This document shows, piece after piece, positions 46,880 to 56,308 of a DNA stretch of 64,000 nucleotides. A program made the translations under genes and the position numbers. Source of the DNA: Curvularia sp. ZM96 (lineage: Eukaryota > Ascomycota > Dothideomycetes > Pleosporales > Pleosporaceae); NCBI GenBank assembly GCA_022457065.1, contig JAJGBQ010000009.1:186001-250000 (forward strand), read 5' to 3'. Within the stretch, counting starts at the first letter, position 1. Each line of letters begins with the position of its first letter. The notes under the pieces are model-generated. The model had not been told where the DNA came from. It worked only from the letters and a program-made list of their open reading frames with translations, and did not search any database.

Positions 46880-46991
46880 GAAACTAGTACCATTTGGGCA
46901 ATATGATTACCAAGCGAGAGAGGCTTAACTAGCGTAGGATCAAAGGTCGCCTGCTTACAGAAACCGGAAGCTGCAACTGCATGAGAGTGTA
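46880..46991 (-). repeat. MITE family B fragment
   Basis: This is the reverse complement of the left half of the complete copy at 63150 (CTGCTTACAGAAACCGGAAG up to GAGAGTGTA). The other half is missing. The Copia element inserted 28 bp beyond its end. Confidence 0.65.
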
Positions 46992-47023
46992 GCAACAGGA
47001 ACGCGACAGGGGCTTTCTCCTCT

Positions 47024-47150
47024 TGTAAGCAGTTGAGGTTGTAGGAAGTATTGTGTATTATTGTGTGTATCATGATAGGAGCAAGTTTAAATACAGTGTT
47101 ATTAGTCAGTGAGTAACCACGTGACCATACATGGTACTTCTGGGCTTACA
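47024..47150 (-). repeat. Copia 3' LTR
   Basis: A 127-bp direct repeat at the 3' side of the element, which is read on the minus strand. A purine-rich tract (complement of 47151-47162, GAGGGAGGTG) adjoins it and should prime plus-strand synthesis. Confidence 0.9.
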
Positions 47151-47500
47151 CACCTCCCTCAGATTCGAACGCATGTTGAAGCTGATGTGATCATAGGCCA
47201 CCCCCTGCTCTGTAGAGTAGGGCTGCTTGCACGAGTGCGGTGGGTAGCCGCTTGAATTGGAGCAGTGCCAGGTGGGGATCGTCCGCCGTCGCGGTGTTGA
47301 TGGACCTCGCTCTGTACTATGGGCGTCCCCAGTAGTCGGACGTCTCCTAGAGCTAGCACTGAGGTCCTGACTGCTTCTTGTTCTGTATAGAGTTTGGTAG
47401 TGTCCCTTGATGCGAAAGAAAGAGCTTTATAAGCTTTGTGAACGTACAGCCTCGTTAAACCTGTAAAAACCATATAGGAAAAACCAGGAAGAGTACCGCA

Positions 47501-50500
47501 CTATGTAGCTATAGCTTGTATAGTAGGAAATGTATTGAAATGTAAAAGTGATACCCAATTTTCGTGCCTCTGGCGAGGTAGTAGTTTAGTAAGTCCATCA
47601 GCGGGTTGAACGCTGGTTGGTATGTACGTGAGGTTGAAGTTGTGAGTTTGTGCTTCTTGACGGAGCCAGTGATGGTGTATGTCGACGTGCCTAAGCGACG
47701 TCTTGAGTCGTGGTGTAGCTGCTGTAATCAGCCGTATTGTCTGTTGGTTGTCGCAGTACAGTATCTGCTCATTTCCTGGATCAAATTCAATATCCTTAAA
47801 CAGTCTCCACCACCATAGCAGCTCTGTGCCTGCAGACGAGGCAGCGATCAGTTCAGCTTCAGTGGTTGATTTCGTGACACATCGTTGCAGTGTCGCCTTC
47901 CAGTCGATCGGGCCGCCAAACAAGAAGAAGATGTAGCCTTGCGAGCTTTTCCTTGTGGCCTTGTGGTCGGCGTACGAGGCATCTGTAGCACCATAGAAGT
48001 CTGGTTCTTCATGATCTTCGATATGTGCTGTGTCAGTAGAGATGGAAGCATCATAATACAACGCTCGGTCCTTCGTCGAGTATAGATAGCTAAGAGTTTG
48101 ATAGGCAGCGTTGATATGCTGTTGTGAAGGATTGGTGAGAAATTCGGCCAACTTTGAATGTGCTTTTGAAACGTCAGGTCGTGTAGCGGTTGCAACGTAG
48201 CCGATTGATCCGACTAGCTGTGCATATCTGTGTATATTTGCGTCATTTCTTGGCTGGTCTGAAGGGAGTAGTTCCTCGAGAGGAAGAGGAGTAGCTGGAG
48301 GCCGTTTAAACGACTTTGGCGATGGATATTTGTCGCTGAGCTTGTCGAGGTAAGCTGACTGTGATAGCCAGATTGACCCTGTGGATCTATCGCGGTGTGT
48401 TTGTATTCCACAGAAAGTGGATAGTTCTCCAAGCGATCGGATCTCATATTGACGTAGTAGTTTGCGCTCAAAGTCGTCAAGTGCTGCTGTGTGAGCCGGA
48501 CGAGCGAGAGTAACAATATCGTCGACGTAGAAGAAAACAATCAGCTTTTCATTTCGCCAAAGGCAGGGTGCCTCTTTGACTTCTTGTAGATCAAGTTCTT
48601 TAAGCGTCTTTGTAAGCTCTTTGTACCACAGCAGTGGTGAGGCCTTGAGACCATAGAGAGCTCTACGTAGTTCCCATAAGTGATCAGCATCTGAGAAGCC
48701 TTCTGGCGGGTGACAGTAGACAGGCGTATTCAGCTGAGCATTTGTAAACGCGTTAACTGCGTCATATTGCCGTATCTCAAGGTTGAAGTAGGCTGCGATA
48801 GCCATAAGTCCTCGAAAGATGCGTGTAGCTAGAGTTGCAGCGTATGTATCTTCGGCTGTAGCTTGAAGATCGCCTCGGACACAGATTCTAGCTTTGTATT
48901 TGACTAAGTATCCTTCACTATCAAGCTTGTATTTGAACACCCAGATCATCGGTAGGACTTCGTTATCTTCAGCGTTGAAATCCTTCCAGGAGATAGTTCT
49001 ATAGGTATCCTTGCGCTTGACGTTAGAGATCTCCCGTTGCATTGCTGCTACAAAGCCTTGCTTATGTACGGCAGGGAGTTTCATAACGTCCTGATAGAAA
49101 CGTGGCTCAGGAGGTAATGTTGAATGGTGAAATCGTGTTCTAGGAGCTGTGACAGATGCTGCTACGAACGTGGACCAGTATTTGCTGACAAAAAAGCTGC
49201 TGCTTTTGCGTGTAGGCTTTCTAGACCTTGATGATCCTTCTGGTAGTATGTGTGACTGGCGTAGATTACTGTCAATAAGCTCGCGATTTGCTGCAGCGTT
49301 TGTGTCAACAGATCGTTCTATTGAGTCCCGTCGCTTCCGTTTTCTTGATGTGCGGGTTGATGGCTGTGTTTCTTGAGTAGGTGTAGAGCTGCGGTTGATT
49401 GTATCTGAAGAGGCAGTCTCGTGATCTAGATCGGGAGTAGCTGTTACAGCTGGTGTGGGCAGAGATTGGTGTCCTAGGTCGTGATCCTTATGGGGTTTTT
49501 CCGAGCTTTGCATAGACGAGGTCGGTATATCCTGACTGGCTGCTATTGCAGTACTTTCATCCTCTTCTTCTGAAGATTCTTCTGGGTCCTGCAGCGGTGG
49601 CATATGGATTGTATGTATAATTTCTGCCACCTCTTCGCCTAGTAGAAAGGGATCTCGACTGTCATGTGCTTGGTAGGACATGTCCTCTCTGAACGTTACG
49701 TCGCGTGTTCGGATCACTTTTCCCTGATGCGCTCTACTCTTTGCTTTTGGTATCCAGATTCTGTATATATTCGAAGCGTCGTAGCCAACGAGATAGCCTA
49801 TTAGAGCACGAGGAGTGAGCTTGTCACCTCGCGGTATTTGAGTGCGCAGTGCGTATGCTCGGCAGCCGTAGATTTTGAGGTGAGCTATTGAGGGCTTCTT
49901 ATAGTATGCCCTCTCAAATGGTGTTTTCCAGCTGAGAGATCGCGTAGGTGTGCGATTGAGAAGATAGCCTGCAGTGACATATGTCTCTGGGGCAAGGTGA
50001 AGGGGCAAATTTGAAGTGCTCAGCATGGATCGCGACGAGTCGATCAGAGTCTTTCCTGATCTTTCTGCAGAGCCGTTCTGCTCTTTTGTGTGTGGAGCTC
50101 TGATCTGGAATCTGATTCCTTCCTGCTGACAATATGCTCGCGCTGAGTCGTCTGTTAACCCATAGCCTCGTTCGTCATCGGCTATTATGAATGTGACTGT
50201 AGTGTTGAACTCTCGTTTAATTGTACGATCTAGGCGAGTGATTACTTCAAGCAGAGTTTCCTTGTCGCGTTTTGGAATAGAGTATACAAAGTTAAACTTG
50301 GTGTATAGGTCAAAGGCGTGGAATATATATCGATGTCCATTGTAGCCTATAACGTCGAGCTTGATAATGTCAATTGCAACTGTCTCGAATGGGCGAGACG
50401 CGCCAATTTCATGTCCCATGCGACGAGAGATGATCTGATGAGCCTTATTCTGTGAGCACTCTTCGCAGTCGATCGTTCGTGGTGCGAGGCCAGCAGGTGG

Positions 50501-52246
50501 TTGCTGGATGCCTCGAACGTTTTCTGCTAGACGATCGATAGCATCACTGCCTGCATGTGCCATTAGGACATGAAGTTGAGGCTTGGTAAGTACGCGAGGC
50601 TTGAGTGGTTGGGCTGAGTATTGAGGCCTGCGTTGATTGGTTGCGAAAGCTGCATGTTGAGTTGATTGGATTAGCGGAGGTTGGGTGCGGTGTACGACTA
50701 GCCAATGACCTCCTAAACGGGTAAGGCTCGCGACGTCTTTTCGAGCATCGTTGACAGCTCTATATAGAACGTTTCTTCCTGAGTCGAAGTGGATGTTTGA
50801 TGAGGAGAGGCGCGATAGTGAGACTAAGCTCGTGAAGAAGGACTGAATCAGAGCTACGCGCTTAAGCGTTGTCTTCTTGATACCAGTTGGTGTTGATAGA
50901 GGTAGCTTGACTTCACCCCATGCCTCGATTTTCGTCTCAGTTCCTCCTGCGAGGACGATATCGTCGTCAGCTGCTGGAGCTTTCCACTCAAATTCTGCAT
51001 GGTTGTTGCAGATATGAATATCGGTGGCTGGATCTAACGTCCATGAGTGGATGAGTGGACATTGTTGAGACGCTCTCTGGTTGTTGAACGCGGAAGAGAA
51101 GACGGCATATGCTTCGTGCGGGGAATGACCAGCTAGTGGGTCTCCTGCGTCAATTTCTATCGAATCGGAGTCTGACGCTTTGCTATGCTTGCTGCCGTCC
51201 CTGGTCCTATACTTCTTAAAGCGTCGGTTCTTTTCCCGAATCTTGTTTAGTACTCCACGACTATCCTTAGCCTCAAAGTCAGCAATCTTCTTGGCTTTTT
51301 CAGGGTCTACGGCGAATCCTCGTTGCTGGAGTGCTGTATCGATGTACGGGCATTGACCCCAGAAGTGACTGTCGCCACAGAGGCAAGGCCTTGTTGGCTT
51401 GTTTGCATCATCTCTTGATCGTTTCTTATTGTTGTACGGAGATGGCTGGCCATTAATCGTCGCTCCAAAGGTGCCTCCATGAATATTTGCCTTTCTTGAG
51501 TAGGTTGTACGATAATAGCGCAGGTATTCTGCAAGAACGGTAGAGAGCTGAGATTGATGAGGTATCGGCTTGCTGCGATCTGAGTTCCAGTCCTCCTCGG
51601 CTTTGAATATATCGAGTGAAGCGCTAGCAGCGTATGCAGCATCAACTTGTTTAATAGCACGGATAAGATCCTTGTGTGCTCGGAATCCATGTACTTCTGG
51701 CAGATCGAGTTGTTTTGCTCTACTGTATGCTGTGAGAAACTCGTTGCACCAGTCTTCAACATTTGATCGTCGAGCATGAAGAATCTTGGCCGCTTCGTAG
51801 TCCTTCTGTACTCGATATTCCATATCGGATGTAGTGGGAGAGAAGAGATCTTGGAGCGTCTTGATCTGATCGTGGACTGTTGCCTTGTCTTTGATATGAT
51901 ATAGCAGTTCCTGTTGTATAGTCTTAGTGATATGTGCTTCTACTTGTCCTAACTTATCTCTAAGACGCCTATATTCTTTGATCTCTTTGTAGTAGCTACT
52001 GCGATCCTGGTTGTACTGCAGTAAGTCTTGTTGAGATGGTAGAGTTGCAGGAGATCCGTCGGCATTGATAGTGGGCGCTGGCCTAGTAGGCGGAATAGGC
52101 TTTTGTAGAGGATTGGCTGGTTTGTTAGGATCAATGTATTCCCAAACGTCTCCTGCTTCAGCGATGCGTCTGACGATGAAGATCCAGAGCTCCCAATTGC
52201 TCTGTCCTTGGAGGATAATATCTGAGCGAACAGTGTGCGTCGACAT
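47501..52246 (-). CDS. Copia Gag-Pol polyprotein
   Basis: A 1,581-residue single frame. Gag comes first, with an atypical zinc knuckle (CLCGDSHFWGQCPYID). Protease follows, with WTLDPATDIHICNN, a D-P-A-T-D reading where most elements have D-T-G/D-S-G, so its activity is less certain. The pre-integrase zinc region (HVLMAHAGSDAI, CEECSQNKAHQ) and integrase come next (AIDIIKLD, IIADDERGYG, KEQNGSAERSGKTL for D, D, E). Reverse transcriptase includes WVFKYKLDSEG, KARICVRGD and the catalytic FFYVDDIV. RNase H ends the protein (GATDASYADHKATRKSSQGY, TTEAELIA). Order PR-INT-RT-RH defines Copia. No stop or shift was seen. Confidence 0.95.
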   Translation of the reverse strand: MSTHTVRSDIILQGQSNWELWIFIVRRIAEAGDVWEYIDPNKPANPLQKPIPPTRPAPTINADGSPATLPSQQDLLQYNQDRSSYYKEIKEYRRLRDKLGQVEAHITKTIQQELLYHIKDKATVHDQIKTLQDLFSPTTSDMEYRVQKDYEAAKILHARRSNVEDWCNEFLTAYSRAKQLDLPEVHGFRAHKDLIRAIKQVDAAYAASASLDIFKAEEDWNSDRSKPIPHQSQLSTVLAEYLRYYRTTYSRKANIHGGTFGATINGQPSPYNNKKRSRDDANKPTRPCLCGDSHFWGQCPYIDTALQQRGFAVDPEKAKKIADFEAKDSRGVLNKIREKNRRFKKYRTRDGSKHSKASDSDSIEIDAGDPLAGHSPHEAYAVFSSAFNNQRASQQCPLIHSWTLDPATDIHICNNHAEFEWKAPAADDDIVLAGGTETKIEAWGEVKLPLSTPTGIKKTTLKRVALIQSFFTSLVSLSRLSSSNIHFDSGRNVLYRAVNDARKDVASLTRLGGHWLVVHRTQPPLIQSTQHAAFATNQRRPQYSAQPLKPRVLTKPQLHVLMAHAGSDAIDRLAENVRGIQQPPAGLAPRTIDCEECSQNKAHQIISRRMGHEIGASRPFETVAIDIIKLDVIGYNGHRYIFHAFDLYTKFNFVYSIPKRDKETLLEVITRLDRTIKREFNTTVTFIIADDERGYGLTDDSARAYCQQEGIRFQIRAPHTKEQNGSAERSGKTLIDSSRSMLSTSNLPLHLAPETYVTAGYLLNRTPTRSLSWKTPFERAYYKKPSIAHLKIYGCRAYALRTQIPRGDKLTPRALIGYLVGYDASNIYRIWIPKAKSRAHQGKVIRTRDVTFREDMSYQAHDSRDPFLLGEEVAEIIHTIHMPPLQDPEESSEEEDESTAIAASQDIPTSSMQSSEKPHKDHDLGHQSLPTPAVTATPDLDHETASSDTINRSSTPTQETQPSTRTSRKRKRRDSIERSVDTNAAANRELIDSNLRQSHILPEGSSRSRKPTRKSSSFFVSKYWSTFVAASVTAPRTRFHHSTLPPEPRFYQDVMKLPAVHKQGFVAAMQREISNVKRKDTYRTISWKDFNAEDNEVLPMIWVFKYKLDSEGYLVKYKARICVRGDLQATAEDTYAATLATRIFRGLMAIAAYFNLEIRQYDAVNAFTNAQLNTPVYCHPPEGFSDADHLWELRRALYGLKASPLLWYKELTKTLKELDLQEVKEAPCLWRNEKLIVFFYVDDIVTLARPAHTAALDDFERKLLRQYEIRSLGELSTFCGIQTHRDRSTGSIWLSQSAYLDKLSDKYPSPKSFKRPPATPLPLEELLPSDQPRNDANIHRYAQLVGSIGYVATATRPDVSKAHSKLAEFLTNPSQQHINAAYQTLSYLYSTKDRALYYDASISTDTAHIEDHEEPDFYGATDASYADHKATRKSSQGYIFFLFGGPIDWKATLQRCVTKSTTEAELIAASSAGTELLWWWRLFKDIEFDPGNEQILYCDNQQTIRLITAATPRLKTSLRHVDIHHHWLRQEAQTHNFNLTYIPTSVQPADGLTKLLPRQRHENWVSLLHFNTFPTIQAIAT

Positions 52247-52293
52247 GATAGTATGGGTGGGTTGGTAGTTAATTGATTGCAGTATGCGGATTA

Positions 52294-52308
52294 GGCCGGG
52301 CTCATAAC
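52294..52308 (-). other. Primer binding site, half-tRNA iMet type
   Basis: On the plus strand GGCCGGGCTCATAAC touches the LTR start TG. It reads as the anticodon arm of initiator tRNA-Met up to position 39, with the CAT anticodon. Drosophila copia uses a 5' half-tRNA iMet cut at this point. The usual 3'-end tRNA complement is absent. Confidence 0.8.
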
Positions 52309-52435
52309 TGTAAGCAGTTGAGGTTGTAGGAAGTATTGTGTATTATTGTGTGTATCATGATAGGAGCAAGTTTAAATACAGTGTTATTAGTCAGTGAGTA
52401 ACCACGTGACCATACATGGTACTTCTGGGCTTACA
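52309..52435 (-). repeat. Copia 5' LTR
   Basis: A 127-bp direct repeat identical to the copy at 47024-47150, followed by target duplication CCTCT. In element orientation this is the promoter LTR. Confidence 0.9.
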
Positions 52436-52506
52436 CCTCTTCTACACTGAGGTACAGCTGGCGTTGGGCCACCTCTTCCTTTGAGGCCCGCCCCTTGTGT
52501 CGATTG

Positions 52507-52703
52507 TACAGCTGCTAGCGATTGCAGTTTCACCCTTACGCGCAGCTGCCCAATAGTTTTGAACTGCCCCACCGTCTGTGCATAGCTTAGCTCTATGTCT
52601 TCGCTGAAAAAAGTTGATGTGATTGGTCGGTGGTCGAGATAATCATGATTGATTTCACGTAATGCTACACGCAGGGGTGAAGCAGCAATCGCTAACGACT
52701 GTA
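52507..52703. repeat. MITE family A, complete copy
   Basis: A 197-bp unit with left end GCGATTGCAGTTTCACC-like and right end GGTGAAGCAGCAATCGC. Both terminal repeats have drifted from the family consensus at the same CpG-rich positions. Confidence 0.8.
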
Positions 52704-53060
52704 AGATACAAGACTTCTGACAGGAGGTGACGTTGCTCAGCGTGGGCGATTAGCATGGATAGGTGGGCGCAGGAATCTTGTGTATGTCTTAGGAGCGTCA
52801 TTCACGGCGCAAAGTGTTGAGGTTGAAGGTAAAGGTGGGGTTGGGTGACATTAGTGCGATGCGAAAGCGACTAACACCCTGTAGAGATAGTTTTTGTTCA
52901 CGTGCATCTGACGGTACCCCGCACTTCTCAGGGACACTGATACTTCCTGCTCAAAATCATTGTACTTGCCCCGCTCACTTCCCCAAAACCGTGAGTCTAC
53001 CATTTGTGGATTCAAGAGCATCCACAGCTACAGATCTTCGAATCGCATGTGGCAAGCGAT

Positions 53061-53797
53061 ATGGAGTACGGCACTGTGCAGCTTGACACGTTTTCTGCAT
53101 ACTTATCAAGGCTAGGCCGAGCGACCCAATCATCAAGCTCAGGGTCACGAAACACGACGGTGAAATAGAAACCCTCAATGTCCATCGCGGTATCCTTTGC
53201 AAGAGCTCGGGCTTTTTCCAAAGAGCTATGGGGCCAGAGTGGACCAAGTTGAGGGAACAAGCAGACGCTATCGATCTTCTGGATGACTCTGTACACACGG
53301 TCAGCGACTATATCAAGTGGCTTTACTCTGATAAAATGCCGATTAAGCTAAACAATGCTGGTGAAGACACGCGCGAAGAAAATGTTGAAGCACGGAAAGT
53401 CTACATTAGGTTTGCAGAAGCATACGTCTTCGGAGAGAAGATCATCGACACAAAGTACAAGAATACGATAATGAGGACTGTGCTAGCGGCAATAGGCTTT
53501 TTTCCTTGTTATCCAGGATCGGAGGTCATTCGTATCATCTACAAGGGCACCCCTTCCACATCGCCATTCAGACGCTTTATTGCTGATATTGTCGCATATC
53601 ATTCCTATGATGACTCGGAGAAAGGAGGTGGCTGGATGAACTTGTTCGATCGATGTCCCAAAGAAGCATTAGTCGACGCAATAAAGGTTACAGTGAAGGC
53701 ACGCTCAATACCTAGAGGTAATATGTCTTTTGAAATCAATTCATATCTCGAAGAAGAAGAACAAGAGAAATTAGAAGAAGAGGGATTAGATAACTAA
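53061..53797 (+). pseudogene. BTB/POZ domain protein with N-terminal frameshift
   Basis: The BTB fold is visible in the frame used from about 53108 to 53797: PSDPIIKLRV, LNVHRGILCKSSGFFQRAM, DDSVHTVSDYIKWLYSDKMP, then AEAYVFGEKIIDTKYKNTI. The plausible start MEYGTVQLDTFSAYLS (ATG 53061) is in another frame, and the usable frame has a TGA at 53084-53086. A 1-2 bp indel near 53105 would explain this. BTB proteins commonly act as substrate adaptors for cullin-3 ligases. The C-terminus is a long acidic stretch of Glu. It could be intact if the true start lies in an unseen upstream exon. Confidence 0.65.
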
Positions 53798-53890
53798 ACG
53801 GCTTTGTAAAATATATATTTTTTGTTTCGATGGAGACCGCGATGGGGTCTTGTCTCAAGCTTTGCATGCTCGCGCTTGTATGGTCGATTC

Positions 53891-53910
53891 ACGTAGCATC
53901 ATATACTAGG
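53891..53910. repeat. Repeat E core end
   Basis: CACGTAGCATCATATACTAG, the end shared with 43272-43437 and 54781-54950, lies 24 bp from the stop of the orphan gene at 53934. Confidence 0.6.
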
Positions 53911-53933
53911 AAACCTCGTATATACCTACCTAA

Positions 53934-54665
53934 TTAGCTCGATCTATGCCGTAAAACAAGTACAGTACCCTCTTCATCTTCTCGCCGCTTGTCTATCTCG
54001 ATGATATATTCCAACTGCTTCCACATACCCTCCAAATGCTCCTCTGGCGTCTCTTGTATCACACTCTCGTCTAACCCTCCCGCTTGTCTTGCTCTAATAC
54101 ACATATCTAACCAACCCTCATATTCCTGCCCAACTACTCTAAGCTGAATCTCTCTGTACGCTCTGAACTTCTTTACATCCTTGACTGTCGTGTACAGCGT
54201 CCGAAATAAAAACCGAACTGTTGCAATACGCCCTTCCTTAAAACCGTCAATCGCCCCCTGGTGTACCGTCCACATCCACCACTCGAACTCGTCTGATTTT
54301 ATATCAAGCAACTCGTTATCGTGTGGAACCGCGAGTGTAATACTCTCAAGTACAACTTCCTGCTGTAGCTTTCTCGCAAGATCCTTTGCGTATGCGTAGT
54401 TGTCGTAATCATCCGACGCCATCATCGTCCGTGTAAGGGTAGCGTGTTTCATCGACGAGAGCATCGCTTTGGAGCACGACATAAAGTACGATAGCGTCGC
54501 CTTGCATGTCATATCGAAGCAGTACCGGTTTTGGCCCTTCACCCACTCCAACATAGCTTCATCCATCGCCCCTGGCTCGTACGTCCTCGTTACCGATATC
54601 CGTACACCTCCATTCCGGTTGGAAGCAATCGTAACACCCCCTGCCTGGCTAGTATCAGTAGGCAT
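53934..54665 (-). CDS. Orphan hypothetical protein beside repeat E
   Basis: A 243-residue protein from ATG 54665. It has a short polar N-terminus, then helical segments: MDEAMLEWVKGQNRYCFD, CSKAMLSSMKHATLTRTMMA, YAKDLARKLQQEVVLESIT, FEWWMWTVHQGAIDGFKEGR and RFLFRTLYTTVKDVKKFRAY. No Cys pairs, P-loop or signal peptide are present, and I do not recognise the family. It is enclosed by repeat E sequences on both sides (53891-53910 and 54781-54950), like a cargo gene of a mobile unit. Low-complexity spacing and an intact frame support expression potential. Confidence 0.55.
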   Translation of the reverse strand: MPTDTSQAGGVTIASNRNGGVRISVTRTYEPGAMDEAMLEWVKGQNRYCFDMTCKATLSYFMSCSKAMLSSMKHATLTRTMMASDDYDNYAYAKDLARKLQQEVVLESITLAVPHDNELLDIKSDEFEWWMWTVHQGAIDGFKEGRIATVRFLFRTLYTTVKDVKKFRAYREIQLRVVGQEYEGWLDMCIRARQAGGLDESVIQETPEEHLEGMWKQLEYIIEIDKRREDEEGTVLVLRHRSS

Positions 54666-54780
54666 AGTTGTCTTAATACCCCGTGTTTGCGAATTACGTG
54701 TGCTAGTAGACGTACGTACTCGTATCAATCGTTTCGTTTCGCCCCACGTTGGCGTTATCTCGCTTAGGCTTAGCTAGGTA

Positions 54781-54950
54781 AAGCTAAAACGTAGAAATTA
54801 AGGGTCCGATTTGCGCTAGACTATAATGGTTGAGAATCAGTGTCTGATCCGCGTTGAACACACGCATTTTTGGATCAGGGGTGCGTAATTACCGGGTTAG
54901 GATGGATCGAAGTCGAATCCACGTAGCATCATATAACTACCAGGTACAGT
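54781..54950. repeat. Repeat E, second long copy
   Basis: About 165 bp alignable with 43272-43437, including GATCCGCGTTG, the GTAATTACC stretch and the CACGTAGCATCATATA end. Confidence 0.65.
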
Positions 54951-55046
54951 TCGCGCCTCATATCGGTTAGGTCTGCAAAGTCGCCAAGAAATCTGGGATC
55001 AAGATCGATTTCGACCTCAATCCTGTGAGGGATTGGGGATAGGATG

Positions 55047-55306
55047 AGACTGCTCAAAACCGTTGCGCAGCTGTGCGCAGGGGTAAAGCCGCAATCCCGA
55101 TCAATTGTAGAGTCATTAGCGATTGCGGCTTCACCTCCGTAAGCAGCATTCGAAAAGTTTAGTTATTATAAAATCGAAGATTGACCAATCATATCGGTTG
55201 TTCTGTAGCTGACTTCTCATGCTAAGCTTTGTATGGAAGGTGGGGCTGTTCGAAACGGCTGCGCAGCCGTGTGTAAGGGTGAAGCCGCAATTGCTAACGA
55301 CTGTAC
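55047..55306. repeat. MITE family A, one full and one partial copy
   Basis: A complete unit (about 55108-55306) follows the right-hand end of another unit (55047-55107) in tandem. Both show GGTAAAGCCGCAATC or GGTGAAGCCGCAATT right ends. This is the same tandem configuration as at 560-933. Confidence 0.75.
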
Positions 55307-55465
55307 ATCCGGTTCCTAGCTTCTAAATCTGCACATGCTGTCCCTAGTATGCCTGGCACACGTGGCATGATGATGACAGCTAGTTAACTGCTTGAACGTA
55401 TGCTCACGTTCAAAATTCTTACGCCCACAGACGGTAAGCAGCTCGAAAGATGCGACTTGGCTCAC

Positions 55466-55805
55466 CGTACACTCTCCTTGCAGCTTCCGCTTTGCGCATA
55501 TGAACCATTTGTCATCCCACGCGGGATAACTAGTTATATGTAGATGTTAGGCTGTTACATAGTCGGATGTGAGCACAGCACAAGACCAAAGGAAGTAAAC
55601 CACGTGTAAACAGTCATATATTGACGAGACGAATCGTTAGCAAATCTCCTGCATCTAAGGTAGAAGTTGCACCTGTTTTGATTATCGTTGGGACGGTATT
55701 TGCTACTGCGAACTGGTGGGTAGATGGGCAGGGGTGAAACTCGCTATCCGACCATTGCTCACAAGGGAGCATAGTTCGGTTTGGCATATTGTGTAGGGTA
55801 TTTCT
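55466..55805. repeat. Family B fragment followed by family C, copy 2
   Basis: TACACTCTCCTTGCAGCTTC with a downstream ATCCCACGCGGGAT marks a family B piece at about 55466-55535. Family C follows (55645-55805); on the minus strand its frame reads MPNRTMLPCEQWSDSEFHPC then THQFAVANTVPTIIKTGATS. Confidence 0.55.
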
Positions 55806-56308
55806 AGCCTTAGTGGTTTTACAATATGCAGGAAGAGAAGATATTTAGGTATGTAACTCGTACCTTGGCTGTTCATCGGGATACACGCTGGTAATTCTGC
55901 TGTTTCGATCTTCGTGGGTTCAAACCTAATAGAGTTCTTGCAATGAATGTATTATCGCAGCATCCTTGTCCAGTTTATATACAGTAATACATGAAATGGA
56001 TAGATTAGCAACGACGATAAGATGGTGCTGAACAATAGTGAGAAAGACGAGGAGAAGGGGTGTGAGAGCCGGCTCGCCTCACAGCTAGAAAGAATCACGC
56101 TTGGGGAGCCCGTCGTTCACTACAAAGAAGGAAAAGACGCATAAATGTACGCCTTCGAGCGATACGAGCAAAGACAGCTAGAAGGAACACAGTCTCCAGA
56201 GAAGTCATCTAAAAAGGACAAGAGATGGATGCCTTTATCGATATAACACTTCGGTGCCGAAATGATAATAGTTTAGTTGACTGGTTGAGTAATTGCTTAG
56301 TTAGGTCT

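Larger units (their letters stand above)
47024..52435 (-). mobile_element. Complete Copia (Ty1/copia) LTR retrotransposon
   Basis: A 5,412-bp element with two 127-bp LTRs (47024-47150 and 52309-52435), identical as far as I can read. It starts TGTAAGC and ends GCTTACA. The target duplication CCTCT flanks it at 47019-47023 and 52436-52440. One uninterrupted gag-pol frame, a primer binding site and a purine tract are all present. Identical LTRs and the intact frame mean a recent, possibly active insertion. Confidence 0.95.

Noticed and set aside
53012..53296. Minus-strand open frames over the BTB start
   Set aside because: They are the antisense of the BTB coding sequence, whose plus-strand motifs are clear.
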